DNA of 64,000 bases from an uncultured Bacteroidales bacterium (GTDB taxonomy: Bacteria > Bacteroidota > Bacteroidia > Bacteroidales > UBA932). The stretch covers positions 50,682 to 114,681 of the forward strand of contig CAJOKD010000008.1 in the NCBI GenBank assembly GCA_905235085.1, given 5' to 3'. The position numbers and the translations under genes were made by a program. The notes under the pieces are model-generated. The model was not told the origin of the DNA. It searched no databases and worked only from the letters and a program-made list of their open reading frames with translations. This document shows positions 43,093 to 52,223 of this stretch, piece by piece (the stretch's first letter is position 1; each line of letters begins with the position of its first letter).

Positions 43093-43138
43093 ATCGAAAA
43101 AATTTTGAAAAAATTAGCAAATAGTCTGATACAGGCGA

Positions 43139-43690
43139 TTACTTCAGGCTTTCCACCCACTCTTGGATATCTTCCTGAGAGGCACTGTTGAGAGTTTTTC
43201 CAGCCTTCCAGTCGATATCCGGATATGCTTCCTTGAATTCGGCATTGGCTTTCTCTATACTGCTTCCCCCGGAAGTAGCAAAGAATATGACTGTCTTCCC
43301 ACTAAATCCGTAAGCCTCTATGAAAGTATTGATGATCGTCGGTGCAGTATACCACCACACAGGGAAGCCGATATAGATGACGTCGTAGCCGTCAGCCTCG
43401 TCGAGGTCCTTGACGATTGCAGGACGGGAACTGCGGTCCTGCATCTCGACGCTGCTGCGTGAGGTCTTTAAGGTCCAGTCCAGATCTTCGGAAGTGTATT
43501 TGACTTCCGGCTTGATTTCATACAATGTCCCGCTGGTAACGGCAGCCAGGTCCTTTGCTACCGCCTCAGTGGTGCCGGTAGCTGAAAAATACGCTACAAG
43601 TGTTTTCATATCTTCCGTGCTTTTGTTCTTTTGCCCGCAGGCAGTCAATGTCGATGCCAGGATGGCAATCGCGAGAAGGAAACGTTTCAT
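43139..43690 (-). CDS. Flavodoxin with a lipoprotein signal
   Basis: 183 residues. The signal MKRFLLAIAILASTLTACG predicts a lipid-anchored exported protein. The flavodoxin fold follows: TLVAYFSATGTTEAVAKDLA (FMN phosphate loop), YDVIYIGFPVWWYTAPTIIN and VIFFATSGGSS. Flavodoxins normally work in the cytosol, so the exported form is notable. It lies 43 bases downstream of the AraC-type gene on the same strand. A related exported flavodoxin is encoded in the divergent operon. Confidence 0.9.
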   Translation of the reverse strand: MKRFLLAIAILASTLTACGQKNKSTEDMKTLVAYFSATGTTEAVAKDLAAVTSGTLYEIKPEVKYTSEDLDWTLKTSRSSVEMQDRSSRPAIVKDLDEADGYDVIYIGFPVWWYTAPTIINTFIEAYGFSGKTVIFFATSGGSSIEKANAEFKEAYPDIDWKAGKTLNSASQEDIQEWVESLK

Positions 43691-43733
43691 GATACCGACA
43701 ATTGATAATTATAATAATATATTGGTTTCACAG

Positions 43734-44627
43734 CTATTTTTCGAGGAATTCCGAAGGAGTGAGGCCGGTCATCTTCTTGAAGAGCCGGCTGAAATGATGC
43801 GGATATTCGAAGCCCAGCATATGCGCGGCCTCGTTGATGTTCTGACCGTTCATCAGCAGGTTCTTCCCGCGTTCGACTACGAAGGAGTGGATGTAGGCTA
43901 TGGCCGTGCTCCCGGTCGCCCTGTGGATTACATCTCCGAGATAACGGGGGGAATAAGCCATCTGGGCTGCGCAGTACTTGACAGACGGAACGCCGAGTTC
44001 GAGCTGTCGTCCATCCAGATAGTATTCCCGAAGCAGATTGTGGAAACGCTTGAGGAGGTCCGGTGAATCCGTATCATCTTTAGAAAGTTGCCTGAGGTAG
44101 ATCCGGTAACAATACTCGAGGATCAGGCGGATGTATCCGAGGATGACGGAACGCAGGGAAGGGGAATCTGTGTTTTCCTGCATTTCGTGACGCAGCTGCG
44201 ACAGCAGTTGGGTGATCCTGCTCCATTCGGAAGGCTCCATCTTCAAGGTTTCGGTTGAAAAGTACGAGAAGAACCGGTACTCCTTCATCCGGGCTTCCAG
44301 GTCGGTGCCGTGAAGCAATTCCGGAGAAAACAGCAAGGCCCAGCCGCTGATGTGGATTTCTTCTCCATCATCTTCTCTCCCTCCGATCTGGCCCGGTTCT
44401 ACGGCGATTATGGAGCCGTCAGCCGCATCGAACATCTTCATCCCATAGGTGAGGTTCTTTGGAAAATTCTTCTGGATGAAAAGACCATATACGCCGTAGC
44501 GGTTCAGGCTGGAGTGTATAGGTGACACTTCATCATAATGGATGATGCTCACCAGCGGATGTAGCACAGGGGCATTCAGGAAGCGGGCATAGACATTTGG
44601 ATCCGAAAGTTTCAGGATGTTCTTCAT
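43734..44627 (-). CDS. AraC-family transcriptional regulator
   Basis: 297 residues. The N-terminal half is an AraC-type ligand-binding cupin-like domain (GVYGLFIQKNFPKNLTYGMKMFDAADGSIIAVEPGQI). The C-terminal double HTH is complete: VKYCAAQMAYSPRYLGDVIHRATG and NINEAAHMLGFEYPHHFSRLFKKMTGLTPSEFLEK. It is positioned between two oppositely transcribed sets of flavodoxin genes and is the probable regulator of both. The ligand is unknown. Confidence 0.93.
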   Translation of the reverse strand: MKNILKLSDPNVYARFLNAPVLHPLVSIIHYDEVSPIHSSLNRYGVYGLFIQKNFPKNLTYGMKMFDAADGSIIAVEPGQIGGREDDGEEIHISGWALLFSPELLHGTDLEARMKEYRFFSYFSTETLKMEPSEWSRITQLLSQLRHEMQENTDSPSLRSVILGYIRLILEYCYRIYLRQLSKDDTDSPDLLKRFHNLLREYYLDGRQLELGVPSVKYCAAQMAYSPRYLGDVIHRATGSTAIAYIHSFVVERGKNLLMNGQNINEAAHMLGFEYPHHFSRLFKKMTGLTPSEFLEK

Positions 44628-44727
44628 TTCGCTAGTAAAGGTATATAATTAGCGTCAAAATACAAAATATATGCGTTATTGGTAGATAATCAGCGAAAAT
44701 CGGTTATATTCTGAGCGGCGAATCACT

Positions 44728-44735
44728 TAATTTTG
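44728..44735 (+). promoter_or_regulatory. -7 element TAATTTTG of the hydrolase/flavodoxin/fusion operon
   Basis: TAATTTTG ends 17 bases before ATG 44753. The 125-base divergent region also holds the promoter of the AraC gene. Confidence 0.55.
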
Positions 44736-44752
44736 CAAAAAAGATTGGAACA

Positions 44753-45799
44753 ATGAAACGCATCTTCTCCATACTTATCGCCGCACAGCTTGTCTTATCG
44801 TGCGAAACAAATACAAACAAGGATATGAAATCACTGAACATTACCCAGGAGTGGGACAAGACCTTCCCGAAATCCGAACTGGTCGATCACTCCAAAGTCA
44901 CTTTCCACAACCGCTACGGTATAGAACTGGCAGCGGATATGTATATTCCGAAGAATGCAGAAGGAAAGCTTCCGGCAATAGCTGTCAGCGGTCCTTTCGG
45001 CGCAGTAAAGGAGCAGTCCAGCGGCCTCTATGCGCAGCATATGGCTGAGCGCGGTTTCCTGACAATAGCCTTCGACCCGTCCTACACCGGAGAATCAGGC
45101 GGAGAACCACGCAGGATGGCTTCCCCGGACATCAACACGGAGGACTTTCTCGCTGCGGTAGATTTCCTTTCCACTTATGACCTGGTAGATCCTGAGCGCA
45201 TCGGTATAATCGGCATCTGCGGTTTCGGCGGAATGGCCGTCAATGCCGCAGCCCTCGATCCCCGCATCAAGGCTACCGTTGCATCCACGATGTACGATAT
45301 GAGCAAGGTGAATGTCGAAGGGTATTTCGCCAGCGAAGACACTCCCGCACAGAGGATGGAGAAACGCCGTGCCCTGGCCGCGCAGCGCACTGAGGACTAC
45401 AAATCAGGCACTTACAAGCGCGCGGGTGGCGTAGTCGATCCTCTGCCTGAGGACGCTCCCTGGTTCGTGAAGGATTATTACGCATATTACAAGACACCTC
45501 GCGGGTATCACAAGCGCAGCGGCAACTCCAATGATGGCTGGAATGTCATAGGCTGCCAGAGTTTCCTGAACCAGCCGTTGCTGGCCTGGGCCGGTGAGAT
45601 AGAGAATCCGGTATTGCTTATCCATGGTGAAAAGGCGCACAGCCGCTATTTCAGCGAATATGCATATAGCCTTATGAGCGGGGACAACAAGGAATTGATG
45701 ATAATCCCGGGCGCTTCACACGTGGACCTCTACGACGACGAAGCCGGTGTGATCCCTTACGACAAGATCGAGTCATTCTTCAAAACGAACCTGAAATGA
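44753..45799 (+). CDS. Exported alpha/beta hydrolase (dienelactone-hydrolase-like) lipoprotein
   Basis: 348 residues with a short lipoprotein signal ending VLSC. KVTFHNRYGIELAADMYIPKN opens an alpha/beta hydrolase of the YcjY/DLH-like group, followed by AFDPSYTGESGG. The nucleophile position IGICGFGGMAVN has Cys in the GxCGxG elbow rather than Ser, as in dienelactone hydrolases. The acid and His are in LLIHGEKAHSRYFSE and GASHVDLYD. Substrate unknown. First gene of an operon whose members overlap by 4 bases (ATGA). Confidence 0.85.
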   Translation: MKRIFSILIAAQLVLSCETNTNKDMKSLNITQEWDKTFPKSELVDHSKVTFHNRYGIELAADMYIPKNAEGKLPAIAVSGPFGAVKEQSSGLYAQHMAERGFLTIAFDPSYTGESGGEPRRMASPDINTEDFLAAVDFLSTYDLVDPERIGIIGICGFGGMAVNAAALDPRIKATVASTMYDMSKVNVEGYFASEDTPAQRMEKRRALAAQRTEDYKSGTYKRAGGVVDPLPEDAPWFVKDYYAYYKTPRGYHKRSGNSNDGWNVIGCQSFLNQPLLAWAGEIENPVLLIHGEKAHSRYFSEYAYSLMSGDNKELMIIPGASHVDLYDDEAGVIPYDKIESFFKTNLK

Positions 45800-46824
45800 A
45801 GACATTGAATTCCGTTGCCGCGAGTCTTTTGGTTTTCATCTCCCTGACTTTCCTGCCGCTGGCATCCTGTTCGGCTGATCCTATCCCGGTCGATCCGGAA
45901 GAGAAGGAAGAGCAGGAGCAGGAACAAGAGAAGAAGGAAGAACCGGAAAAGACAGGGAGCAAGACCCTGCTCGTGTGGTATAGTTTTACAAACAATTCTA
46001 CAGCAATCGCCGCGGCACTCCGTTCTCACATCACGGCTGACGCTCTCGAAATCAAACCTGCTGCCGAAGGTCTCGACTATGCTGCAAACAATTATGCCAT
46101 AGGCAGTTCGCTTATAGATGCAATCCGTAGGAATCCTTCAGCAGCTTCTTCCTACCCTGAAATCAAGAAGGTGGAGGTGGAATTCGGCGAATATGACACC
46201 ATCATAATAGTGACCCCTCTATGGTGGAGCCAAATGGCGGCGCCTATGCAGAGCTTCCTCTTCAGATACGGCGGGAATATGGCTGGCAAGACCATCGGTC
46301 TGATAGTTACCAGCGCCAGCAGCGGCATATCGGGAGTCGTGCAGGATGCTAAGCGACTCATACCGCAAGGGAATTTCCTTGCCGAAAGCCTCTGGATACG
46401 CTCCGCCGAAGTCGGCAATGCACCCGAGCTCACATCTGCCTGGTACGACAGGCTGTTCAAGACCAATAATCAAAATACTTCTATGAAAGTGACCATTACA
46501 GCAGGCGGCAAAGCATTTACAGCAGATATCGATGATTCGGAGACAGGCAGGGCCTTTCTCGAAAAACTGCCGCTGACCCTTGATATGTCGGAACTGAACG
46601 GGAACGAGAAGTACTGCTACGGCTTGTCTCTGCCAAATAAAGACAGCCGCTTCGACAGTCTGGAAGCCGGAGACCTTATGCTCTACAGCGGCAATTGCAT
46701 AGTATTGTTCTATGGTGCGGCAGGTGGCTACAGCTACACCCGTATAGGCAAGATTGCCGATACATCCGGGCTTGCAAGTTCCTTGGGCAGTGGAAGTGTT
46801 TCTGTAAAGTTTGAAAGGCAATGA
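45796..46824 (+). CDS. Exported flavodoxin fused to a cyclophilin-like domain
   Basis: 342 residues. The lipoprotein-type signal ends LASC, followed by an acidic linker (PEEKEEQEQEQEKKEEPEK). The flavodoxin domain spans about 55-225: LLVWYSFTNNSTAIAAAL, YDTIIIVTPLWWSQMAAPMQ and GLIVTSASSGIS. A cyclophilin-like domain spans about 228-342: MKVTITAGGKAFTADIDDSE, LPLTLDMSELNGNEKYCYG and GDLMLYSGNCIVLFYGAAGG. The two families often occur together. FMN binding in the periplasm and the partner protein are inferred. Coupled by ATGA overlaps to both neighbours. Confidence 0.85.
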   Translation: MKTLNSVAASLLVFISLTFLPLASCSADPIPVDPEEKEEQEQEQEKKEEPEKTGSKTLLVWYSFTNNSTAIAAALRSHITADALEIKPAAEGLDYAANNYAIGSSLIDAIRRNPSAASSYPEIKKVEVEFGEYDTIIIVTPLWWSQMAAPMQSFLFRYGGNMAGKTIGLIVTSASSGISGVVQDAKRLIPQGNFLAESLWIRSAEVGNAPELTSAWYDRLFKTNNQNTSMKVTITAGGKAFTADIDDSETGRAFLEKLPLTLDMSELNGNEKYCYGLSLPNKDSRFDSLEAGDLMLYSGNCIVLFYGAAGGYSYTRIGKIADTSGLASSLGSGSVSVKFERQ

Positions 46825-49034
46825 GGAAAGTTATTGTATTCTTTACTATGGCATTGATATCCCAACTGGCCGGAGCCCAGCTCGTAATCAACATCCGCTA
46901 TTCAGGCGAGAACGGCAGTACCCGGAAATATGTAGAGGAAATGGAAAGCAACGGGATCGCGGCCAAGATCCGCGCCATAGAAGGCTGTATCCGTTACGAC
47001 TATTTCTTCCCTGCAGATGATCCCGAAGGCCTGCTCCTTATCGATGAATGGGAGAGCCAGGAAGCTCTTGACCGTTACCACAGCTCGCCTGTGATGAAGG
47101 AGGCTGCCGCGCTCAGGGAAAAATACAAGCTTGGCGGAAGGCAGATCCGTATGTTCAACCCGGCCGTTGCCCCTGCCGCTCCCGCGAGCCAGGGCGACAA
47201 GACTGTTGCCGGGCAGATCGATATTCACAGCCATATGATTCCGGAATCCTATATGCGTGTCTTGAAAGTGCATGGGATGGAGATGGACGAAAAGTTTCCG
47301 ATTCCATCCTGGAGCGCAGAATCGCATCTCCAGTTTATGGACGAGGCAGGTATCCGGACCGCTGTCCTTACGATGCCTGCGCCTCAGCCGTACTTTGGAA
47401 ATTCAGCTGAATCAGCTGTTATCTGCCGCAAGTTCAATGAAGAAGCGGCAGCGCTCAAAAAGCACAACCCCGGACGCTTCCTCTTCTGTGCCGCCCTTCC
47501 ATTGCCGGACGTGGATGTTGCAATGATGGAGGCGAAGTACGCATTGGAAGTCTTGAAGGCAGATGGAGTCAAGCTCGCCACCAATAGCTACGGACAATAC
47601 CTGGGTGATGTGGAACTTGAACCTCTGATGGCTTATCTGAACAGCCGCAAGGCCGTGATCATCATCCATCCTCATAAGCCTTCCGAAGTAAACGACAAGC
47701 TCATCTCGGAAGTACCGCTTGCCTCTTATGAATATCTGGCCGGTACCACCACGGAAGAGACCATCAAATCACTTCTCACCATCACGGAACCTTCGCACAT
47801 CCTCTATGGCTCGGATTATCCCTATGTGGCAGCGCCTGCGCTAGTCGGAGCAAATAAGGGTCTGGAACAGCGTCTGGGGGCCCTTGGACTGGATCTCGAC
47901 TCAGTCCTTTCCGGCAATGCAGCCAGGCTTTTCGGGATCAATCCGCCAGTGCCGAGTGAAGATAACCTTCCAGCAGGAAAGACAACGAAACCTCAAATTA
48001 TGAATGATAACCTTACCCCCAGGCGGCAGGGCCTTGCCGTCATTGCAGCTCTTGAAGCTAAAGGAGATATAAACGGCTTGGAAACAGCTATTTCCAATGC
48101 GCTTGACAATGGCCTGACGGTCAGCGAAGCAAAGGAGGCGCTGTCGCAGCTGTATGCCTATACGGGATTCCCGCGGTCATTGAATGCGCTCGGAGCATTG
48201 CAACGTATCCTTGAACTACGCAAGGCGGGAGGGATCAACGATGATCCCGGCAAAGATGCCGAGCCACTTCCTGAAGGCTACGATGCACTGAAAAAAGGAG
48301 CGGAGGTCCAGACCCGTTTGACTGGTAAACCTTTCAGCTATGGTTTTGCTCCTGCAACGGACTACTACCTGAAAGCCCACCTCTTCGGAGACATATTCGC
48401 CAGGAACAATCTTTCTTTTGCCGACAGGGAGATTGTCACTGTCAGTGCAATATCTGCGCTGCCAGGATGTGGGCCGCAACTTATCGCCCACGTTTCAGGG
48501 GCACTCAATATGGGTGTATCCTATGAAGAACTCCATGCCCTTCCGGGATTGCTTGAGGAAAAGGTCGGTGCCGCTGAAGCAGAGCGTCTCCGCAGTGCGT
48601 TGGCGGTCGTTTTCGGCGAGAAGCATAACTCCGTCAATACAGTCGATTTCTCAGTGTGGCCGAAGGGTGAACCCAATACCGCATATGCCAAGTATTTCAC
48701 AGGCAACAGTTATCTCGCCCCTTTGGATGGCGGCATTGCAAATGTAACATTCGAGCCGGGCTGCCGGAATAATTGGCATATCCACCATAAGCAAGTACAG
48801 GTCCTGATATGCGTCGCTGGCCGCGGCTGGTATCAGGAATGGGGCAAGGAGGCCGTGGAGATGACTCCGGGTGACATCATCGCGATTCCGGCGGAGGTCA
48901 AGCATTGGCACGGGGCAGCTAAAGATTCCTGGTTCCAGCATCTTACATATCACAAAGACGTCCTGGAAGGCGCTTCCAATGAATGGCTTGAGCCTGTCAC
49001 CGGGGAGTTTTACGACAGATTGGATCAGCGGTAA
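46821..49034 (+). CDS. Secreted fusion: ABM monooxygenase, amidohydrolase, two CMD domains, cupin
   Basis: 737 residues with a signal peptide (MRKVIVFFTMALISQLAGAQ). Modules in order: antibiotic-biosynthesis-monooxygenase-like (about 21-113; LLIDEWESQEALDRYHSSP); amidohydrolase-2 type (about 130-375; QIDIHSHMIPE, VIIIHPHKPSE and ILYGSDYPYVAAP supply metal ligands); CMD 1 (about 395-470; VSEAKEALSQLYAYTGFPRS); CMD 2 (about 490-600; FADREIVTVSAISALPGCGPQ); cupin (about 620-725; NNWHIHHKQVQVLICVAGRGW and IIAIPAEVKHWHGAAKD). Such a five-part chain is unusual. It may handle a quinone, lactone or aromatic substrate together with the exported flavodoxins. Last gene of the operon. Confidence 0.85.
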   Translation: MRKVIVFFTMALISQLAGAQLVINIRYSGENGSTRKYVEEMESNGIAAKIRAIEGCIRYDYFFPADDPEGLLLIDEWESQEALDRYHSSPVMKEAAALREKYKLGGRQIRMFNPAVAPAAPASQGDKTVAGQIDIHSHMIPESYMRVLKVHGMEMDEKFPIPSWSAESHLQFMDEAGIRTAVLTMPAPQPYFGNSAESAVICRKFNEEAAALKKHNPGRFLFCAALPLPDVDVAMMEAKYALEVLKADGVKLATNSYGQYLGDVELEPLMAYLNSRKAVIIIHPHKPSEVNDKLISEVPLASYEYLAGTTTEETIKSLLTITEPSHILYGSDYPYVAAPALVGANKGLEQRLGALGLDLDSVLSGNAARLFGINPPVPSEDNLPAGKTTKPQIMNDNLTPRRQGLAVIAALEAKGDINGLETAISNALDNGLTVSEAKEALSQLYAYTGFPRSLNALGALQRILELRKAGGINDDPGKDAEPLPEGYDALKKGAEVQTRLTGKPFSYGFAPATDYYLKAHLFGDIFARNNLSFADREIVTVSAISALPGCGPQLIAHVSGALNMGVSYEELHALPGLLEEKVGAAEAERLRSALAVVFGEKHNSVNTVDFSVWPKGEPNTAYAKYFTGNSYLAPLDGGIANVTFEPGCRNNWHIHHKQVQVLICVAGRGWYQEWGKEAVEMTPGDIIAIPAEVKHWHGAAKDSWFQHLTYHKDVLEGASNEWLEPVTGEFYDRLDQR

Positions 49035-49042
49035 GGATCATT

Positions 49043-50494
49043 CTACAGGCGGGATGAGGCGGAACGCAGCAGATACAGCGCCGGGAATATCTCTAGACGG
49101 CCTATGAGCATTTCAATCAGGCTCGTGAACTTGAGGATACCCGGGAATGCTGCATAATTGGACATCGTACCTACGTCTCCGAAACCAGGGCCGACATTGC
49201 CGATGCAGGCAATTGAAGCCGTTACACCTGTAGTGAAGTCCAGTCCGAGAGCGAAGTTGACTGCCGCGAAAAAGAACATAATCAGCAGATAGCAGAAGAT
49301 ATACCCGTATGCGTCACTGACTTGTGCATCTGTCTTGACCTTCCCGTCTACGCGCACCAGCGAGACTGCCTTCGGAGAAACCGCCAGTTTCACTTTGCGG
49401 CTGATCCCTTTCATTGCGAGGATCGCACGGTCCATCTTGATACCTCCTGAAGTCGAACCTGAGCAGCCGCAGACAAAGGAACACAGTATCAGGATCGCGA
49501 TACACAGATGTGGCCATAATGTCGTGTCCCGCGTAGCGAATCCCGTAGTAGTCGATATCGAGGCCACCTGGAACGAAGCATCGCGAAGAACGGTCCAGAA
49601 TGAAGTGTAGTGACCTTCAGCCATCAGGTCTATGGTGATTATGATGATGGCGATCGATACCATCGATAGGAAGACCTTGATGATTTCAGATTTCCGGATA
49701 TAACTGAGTTTTCCTCTGATAAATGCGAGGAACAAGATTCCGAAGTGCACACCGGCAGCGAGCATCGCCACGACAAGGACCCATTCGGCAGCAGGGTTGT
49801 CGTAGAAACCGATACTGGTATTACGTGTGCAGAATCCGCAGGTACTGCAGGCGGACATAGCGTTCGTGAGCGCATCGAACCACTGCATCCCGGTCAGCTT
49901 CAGCGAGATGAAGGTGATGCTTGTCAGTGATATGTAAGCAGTCAGCATCCTGCCGGCAAAACTGCCGCTCCTTTCCCTTGCGAGACTGTCCAAGGCCATA
50001 TTGGATATTTCTGAAAGGGAGAGTGTGGATTTGTCTGCCCCCGATGCCAACATCGAGAATAGAGTGACTATACCTATACCCCCGACCCAAGCTGTCGAGA
50101 TACGCCAGAACTGAAGACTGCGGGGAAGTGCTTCTATATTATCCAATATGGATGCTCCGGTGGTAGTAAAACCGGATACGCTTTCGAACAGGGCATTGAT
50201 AGGAGTAAACTCCCGTCCGAAAAACAGGTAGGGGAGCATACCGAACAAGCAGGCAAGTGTCCACGCTACCACTACTATGCAGTTCCCCTCGCGGAATGTA
50301 AGACTGTGATTTCCTCTTTTGACGAATATAAGTGGATAGAAGCCGATCATTCCGACGAGGAAGGCAGACAGGAACAATGCTGTCCGGCTCTCATCTCCGG
50401 GGGTGCACCAGGCTATCAAACCAGAAACTGCCATAAGCGTTGCCAGAAGAAGCAGCGAAACTCCGGTGTACCAAGTGATTATCTTCCAATCCAT
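49043..50494 (-). CDS. trkH: TrkH-family potassium uptake membrane protein
   Basis: 483 residues with the four-fold pore repeat of TrkH/KtrB. Selectivity loops are visible in SVSGFTTTGASIL, MSACSTCGFCTRN, SISTTTGFATRDT and IACIGNVGPGFGDVG. SAFLVGMIGFYPLIF and WRISTAWVGGIGIVTLF are also typical. It mediates K+ uptake with a TrkA-type regulatory subunit, which is not encoded nearby. It converges on the fusion gene with an 8-base gap. Confidence 0.92.
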   Translation of the reverse strand: MDWKIITWYTGVSLLLLATLMAVSGLIAWCTPGDESRTALFLSAFLVGMIGFYPLIFVKRGNHSLTFREGNCIVVVAWTLACLFGMLPYLFFGREFTPINALFESVSGFTTTGASILDNIEALPRSLQFWRISTAWVGGIGIVTLFSMLASGADKSTLSLSEISNMALDSLARERSGSFAGRMLTAYISLTSITFISLKLTGMQWFDALTNAMSACSTCGFCTRNTSIGFYDNPAAEWVLVVAMLAAGVHFGILFLAFIRGKLSYIRKSEIIKVFLSMVSIAIIIITIDLMAEGHYTSFWTVLRDASFQVASISTTTGFATRDTTLWPHLCIAILILCSFVCGCSGSTSGGIKMDRAILAMKGISRKVKLAVSPKAVSLVRVDGKVKTDAQVSDAYGYIFCYLLIMFFFAAVNFALGLDFTTGVTASIACIGNVGPGFGDVGTMSNYAAFPGILKFTSLIEMLIGRLEIFPALYLLRSASSRL

Positions 50495-50556
50495 ATCTTG
50501 AAATTTGCCGCTGCAAAATTATCGCGCGGTTTTTCATTAATCAATACAATTATTTT

Positions 50557-50564
50557 TATCTTTG
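50557..50564 (+). promoter_or_regulatory. -7 element TATCTTTG of the LysR gene
   Basis: TATCTTTG ends 27 bases before ATG 50592. Confidence 0.5.
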
Positions 50565-50591
50565 CATTGATAGAATCAATTGGAATATAAG

Positions 50592-51515
50592 ATGACACTT
50601 CAACAACTGCGATATATCATTGCCATAGACCAATACCGGCATTTCGGGAAAGCAGCCGAAGCCTTCGGTCTTACACAATCTACTTTGAGCCTGATGGTCA
50701 AGAAGTTAGAGGAAGAGTTGGACGTATTGATATTCGACAGGGATACACATCCCGTCGCCCCCACCGAAGCCGGCCGTAAGGTAATCGACCAGGCAAAGGT
50801 GGTTTTATATAATGTCGAACAGATCACGCAGATTACCCAATCTGAAAAGGAATCTCTCAGCGGCCAGCTTAAAATAGCACTGATTTCTACTGTCGCCCCT
50901 GTCCTGATTCCTGGATTATTCAAACATATTGGACAGACTTGTCCGGCCATATCCCTCCAGACTGAGGAAATGCTGACGGATACGATCAAAGCCAAGCTCA
51001 GGAAGGCGGAAGTGGATATGGGTGTTGTTGCCGTACCTGTCAGCGAACCGGATCTCCTGGAGATTCCGATGTACCACGAGTGTTTCCTGGCTTATGTATC
51101 TCCGAAGAACGTAGCCTATGCGCAGGAGCAAATCAAATCAGAGTCTCTGCCTAGGCGGGGTGTATGGATTATCCGCAACGGCCTGAGACAATTGGACCCA
51201 TCTGACCTCCATGGAGAACGTTTCTCATATGAACAATATTTCGAAGGAGGACGTGTGGGAACCCTGATACAGGTAGTTAATGACAATGGTGGAATTACGA
51301 TCATCCCGGAAACGCACCGGAACTTGATTATGTACAGCCAGCAGGAGTGCCTTCGTCCCATCGTCGATCCAGTGCCGATGCGTACCGTTTCACTTGTCAT
51401 AAGGAAAGACTACATCCACGAAGCCAAACTCAACGCCGTCGTGGATGCGGTCAAGCATATTGTTCCGGGGACTCTTCTGGACGGCCAGATAAGGAAGGAA
51501 CATATAAGGATATGA
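50592..51515 (+). CDS. LysR-family regulator, OxyR-like but lacking the redox Cys pair
   Basis: 307 residues from ATG 50592; the track TTG at 50580 is an unlikely start. The HTH reads YRHFGKAAEAFGLTQSTLSLMVKKLEEEL, close to OxyR. The effector domain follows, but at the position of the OxyR redox centre the sequence is WIIRNGLRQLDPSDL with no cysteines. Remaining cysteines (QTCP, HECF, QQEC) are scattered. Thus it is OxyR-related in sequence but unlikely to sense peroxide by the classic disulfide. Target genes are not evident; it converges on the AlkZ-related gene with a 6-base gap. Confidence 0.88.
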   Translation: MTLQQLRYIIAIDQYRHFGKAAEAFGLTQSTLSLMVKKLEEELDVLIFDRDTHPVAPTEAGRKVIDQAKVVLYNVEQITQITQSEKESLSGQLKIALISTVAPVLIPGLFKHIGQTCPAISLQTEEMLTDTIKAKLRKAEVDMGVVAVPVSEPDLLEIPMYHECFLAYVSPKNVAYAQEQIKSESLPRRGVWIIRNGLRQLDPSDLHGERFSYEQYFEGGRVGTLIQVVNDNGGITIIPETHRNLIMYSQQECLRPIVDPVPMRTVSLVIRKDYIHEAKLNAVVDAVKHIVPGTLLDGQIRKEHIRI

Positions 51516-51521
51516 GACAAG

Positions 51522-52223
51522 TCAGCCAAGCAGTTTGAGGAAGGTTTTCTCAGGTAGGCAACCGCAGGCTGCAGCGACTATATCCTTCAGATAATCAAGC
51601 GATTCGGATGGAGTCAGTGCAGATTTCATAGAGCGCGGTACATATCCCGGAAAAGGGAAGTCCAGCTCCTCGAACAAGGCTTCCGGAGAACAGAAACTGC
51701 TCCGCTGCCAGCCGGAATACTTCAGGTCAGGTCCCCTGTAGACGCGGGTGATATCGCCTGTGATGATCCGTGTCTGCATCTGGATTTTCGCCAGTATGGC
51801 ATCGGCTGCCGACTTGCTGACACCGAGCAATTTGCGTACTTCAGGAACGGATATGGAGCCTTTTTCCTGAATATAGTCCAGGATACGCTGCTGGACCTCG
51901 GATGGTTGATACTTCGGCAGCGAGCGTCTCCAGTTCATAAGTTCCCTGTAGACATCCACCGTTGCGAAAGCAGCCTTACCGCCCCATAGGAACTTGCCAT
52001 AGGCTATATCGCCGCTATGCACACATTCGATCTTCCAGTCCCAGGGACCCAGGTTATCCTCGGTGAACCAAAGCTCAGGCGGGGTATGCTCCTCGATGGA
52101 ATATCCTGTGACGGGATTCTCGAAAAACGGCACAAGCCGGTACTCATGTATGAGCGCCAGCATCGACTCCGGTCCGTTTACGACCGGAGTCCTGATTTCT
52201 CCATTTATTCTGATGATAGACAT
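51522..52223 (-). CDS. AlkZ-related winged-helix protein
   Basis: 233 residues. GPWDWKIECVHSGDIAYGKFLWGGKAAFATVDVY and RRSLPKYQPSEVQQRILDYIQEKGSISVPEVRKLLGVSKSAADAIL combine the small substrate-like region with a winged helix, as in proteins annotated AlkZ-related. The QxQ glycosylase motif of AlkZ/YcaQ is not seen, so DNA glycosylase activity is doubtful. Its ATG overlaps the GH3 stop by one base (TAATG), so the two are co-transcribed despite unrelated roles. Confidence 0.7.
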   Translation of the reverse strand: MSIIRINGEIRTPVVNGPESMLALIHEYRLVPFFENPVTGYSIEEHTPPELWFTEDNLGPWDWKIECVHSGDIAYGKFLWGGKAAFATVDVYRELMNWRRSLPKYQPSEVQQRILDYIQEKGSISVPEVRKLLGVSKSAADAILAKIQMQTRIITGDITRVYRGPDLKYSGWQRSSFCSPEALFEELDFPFPGYVPRSMKSALTPSESLDYLKDIVAAACGCLPEKTFLKLLG

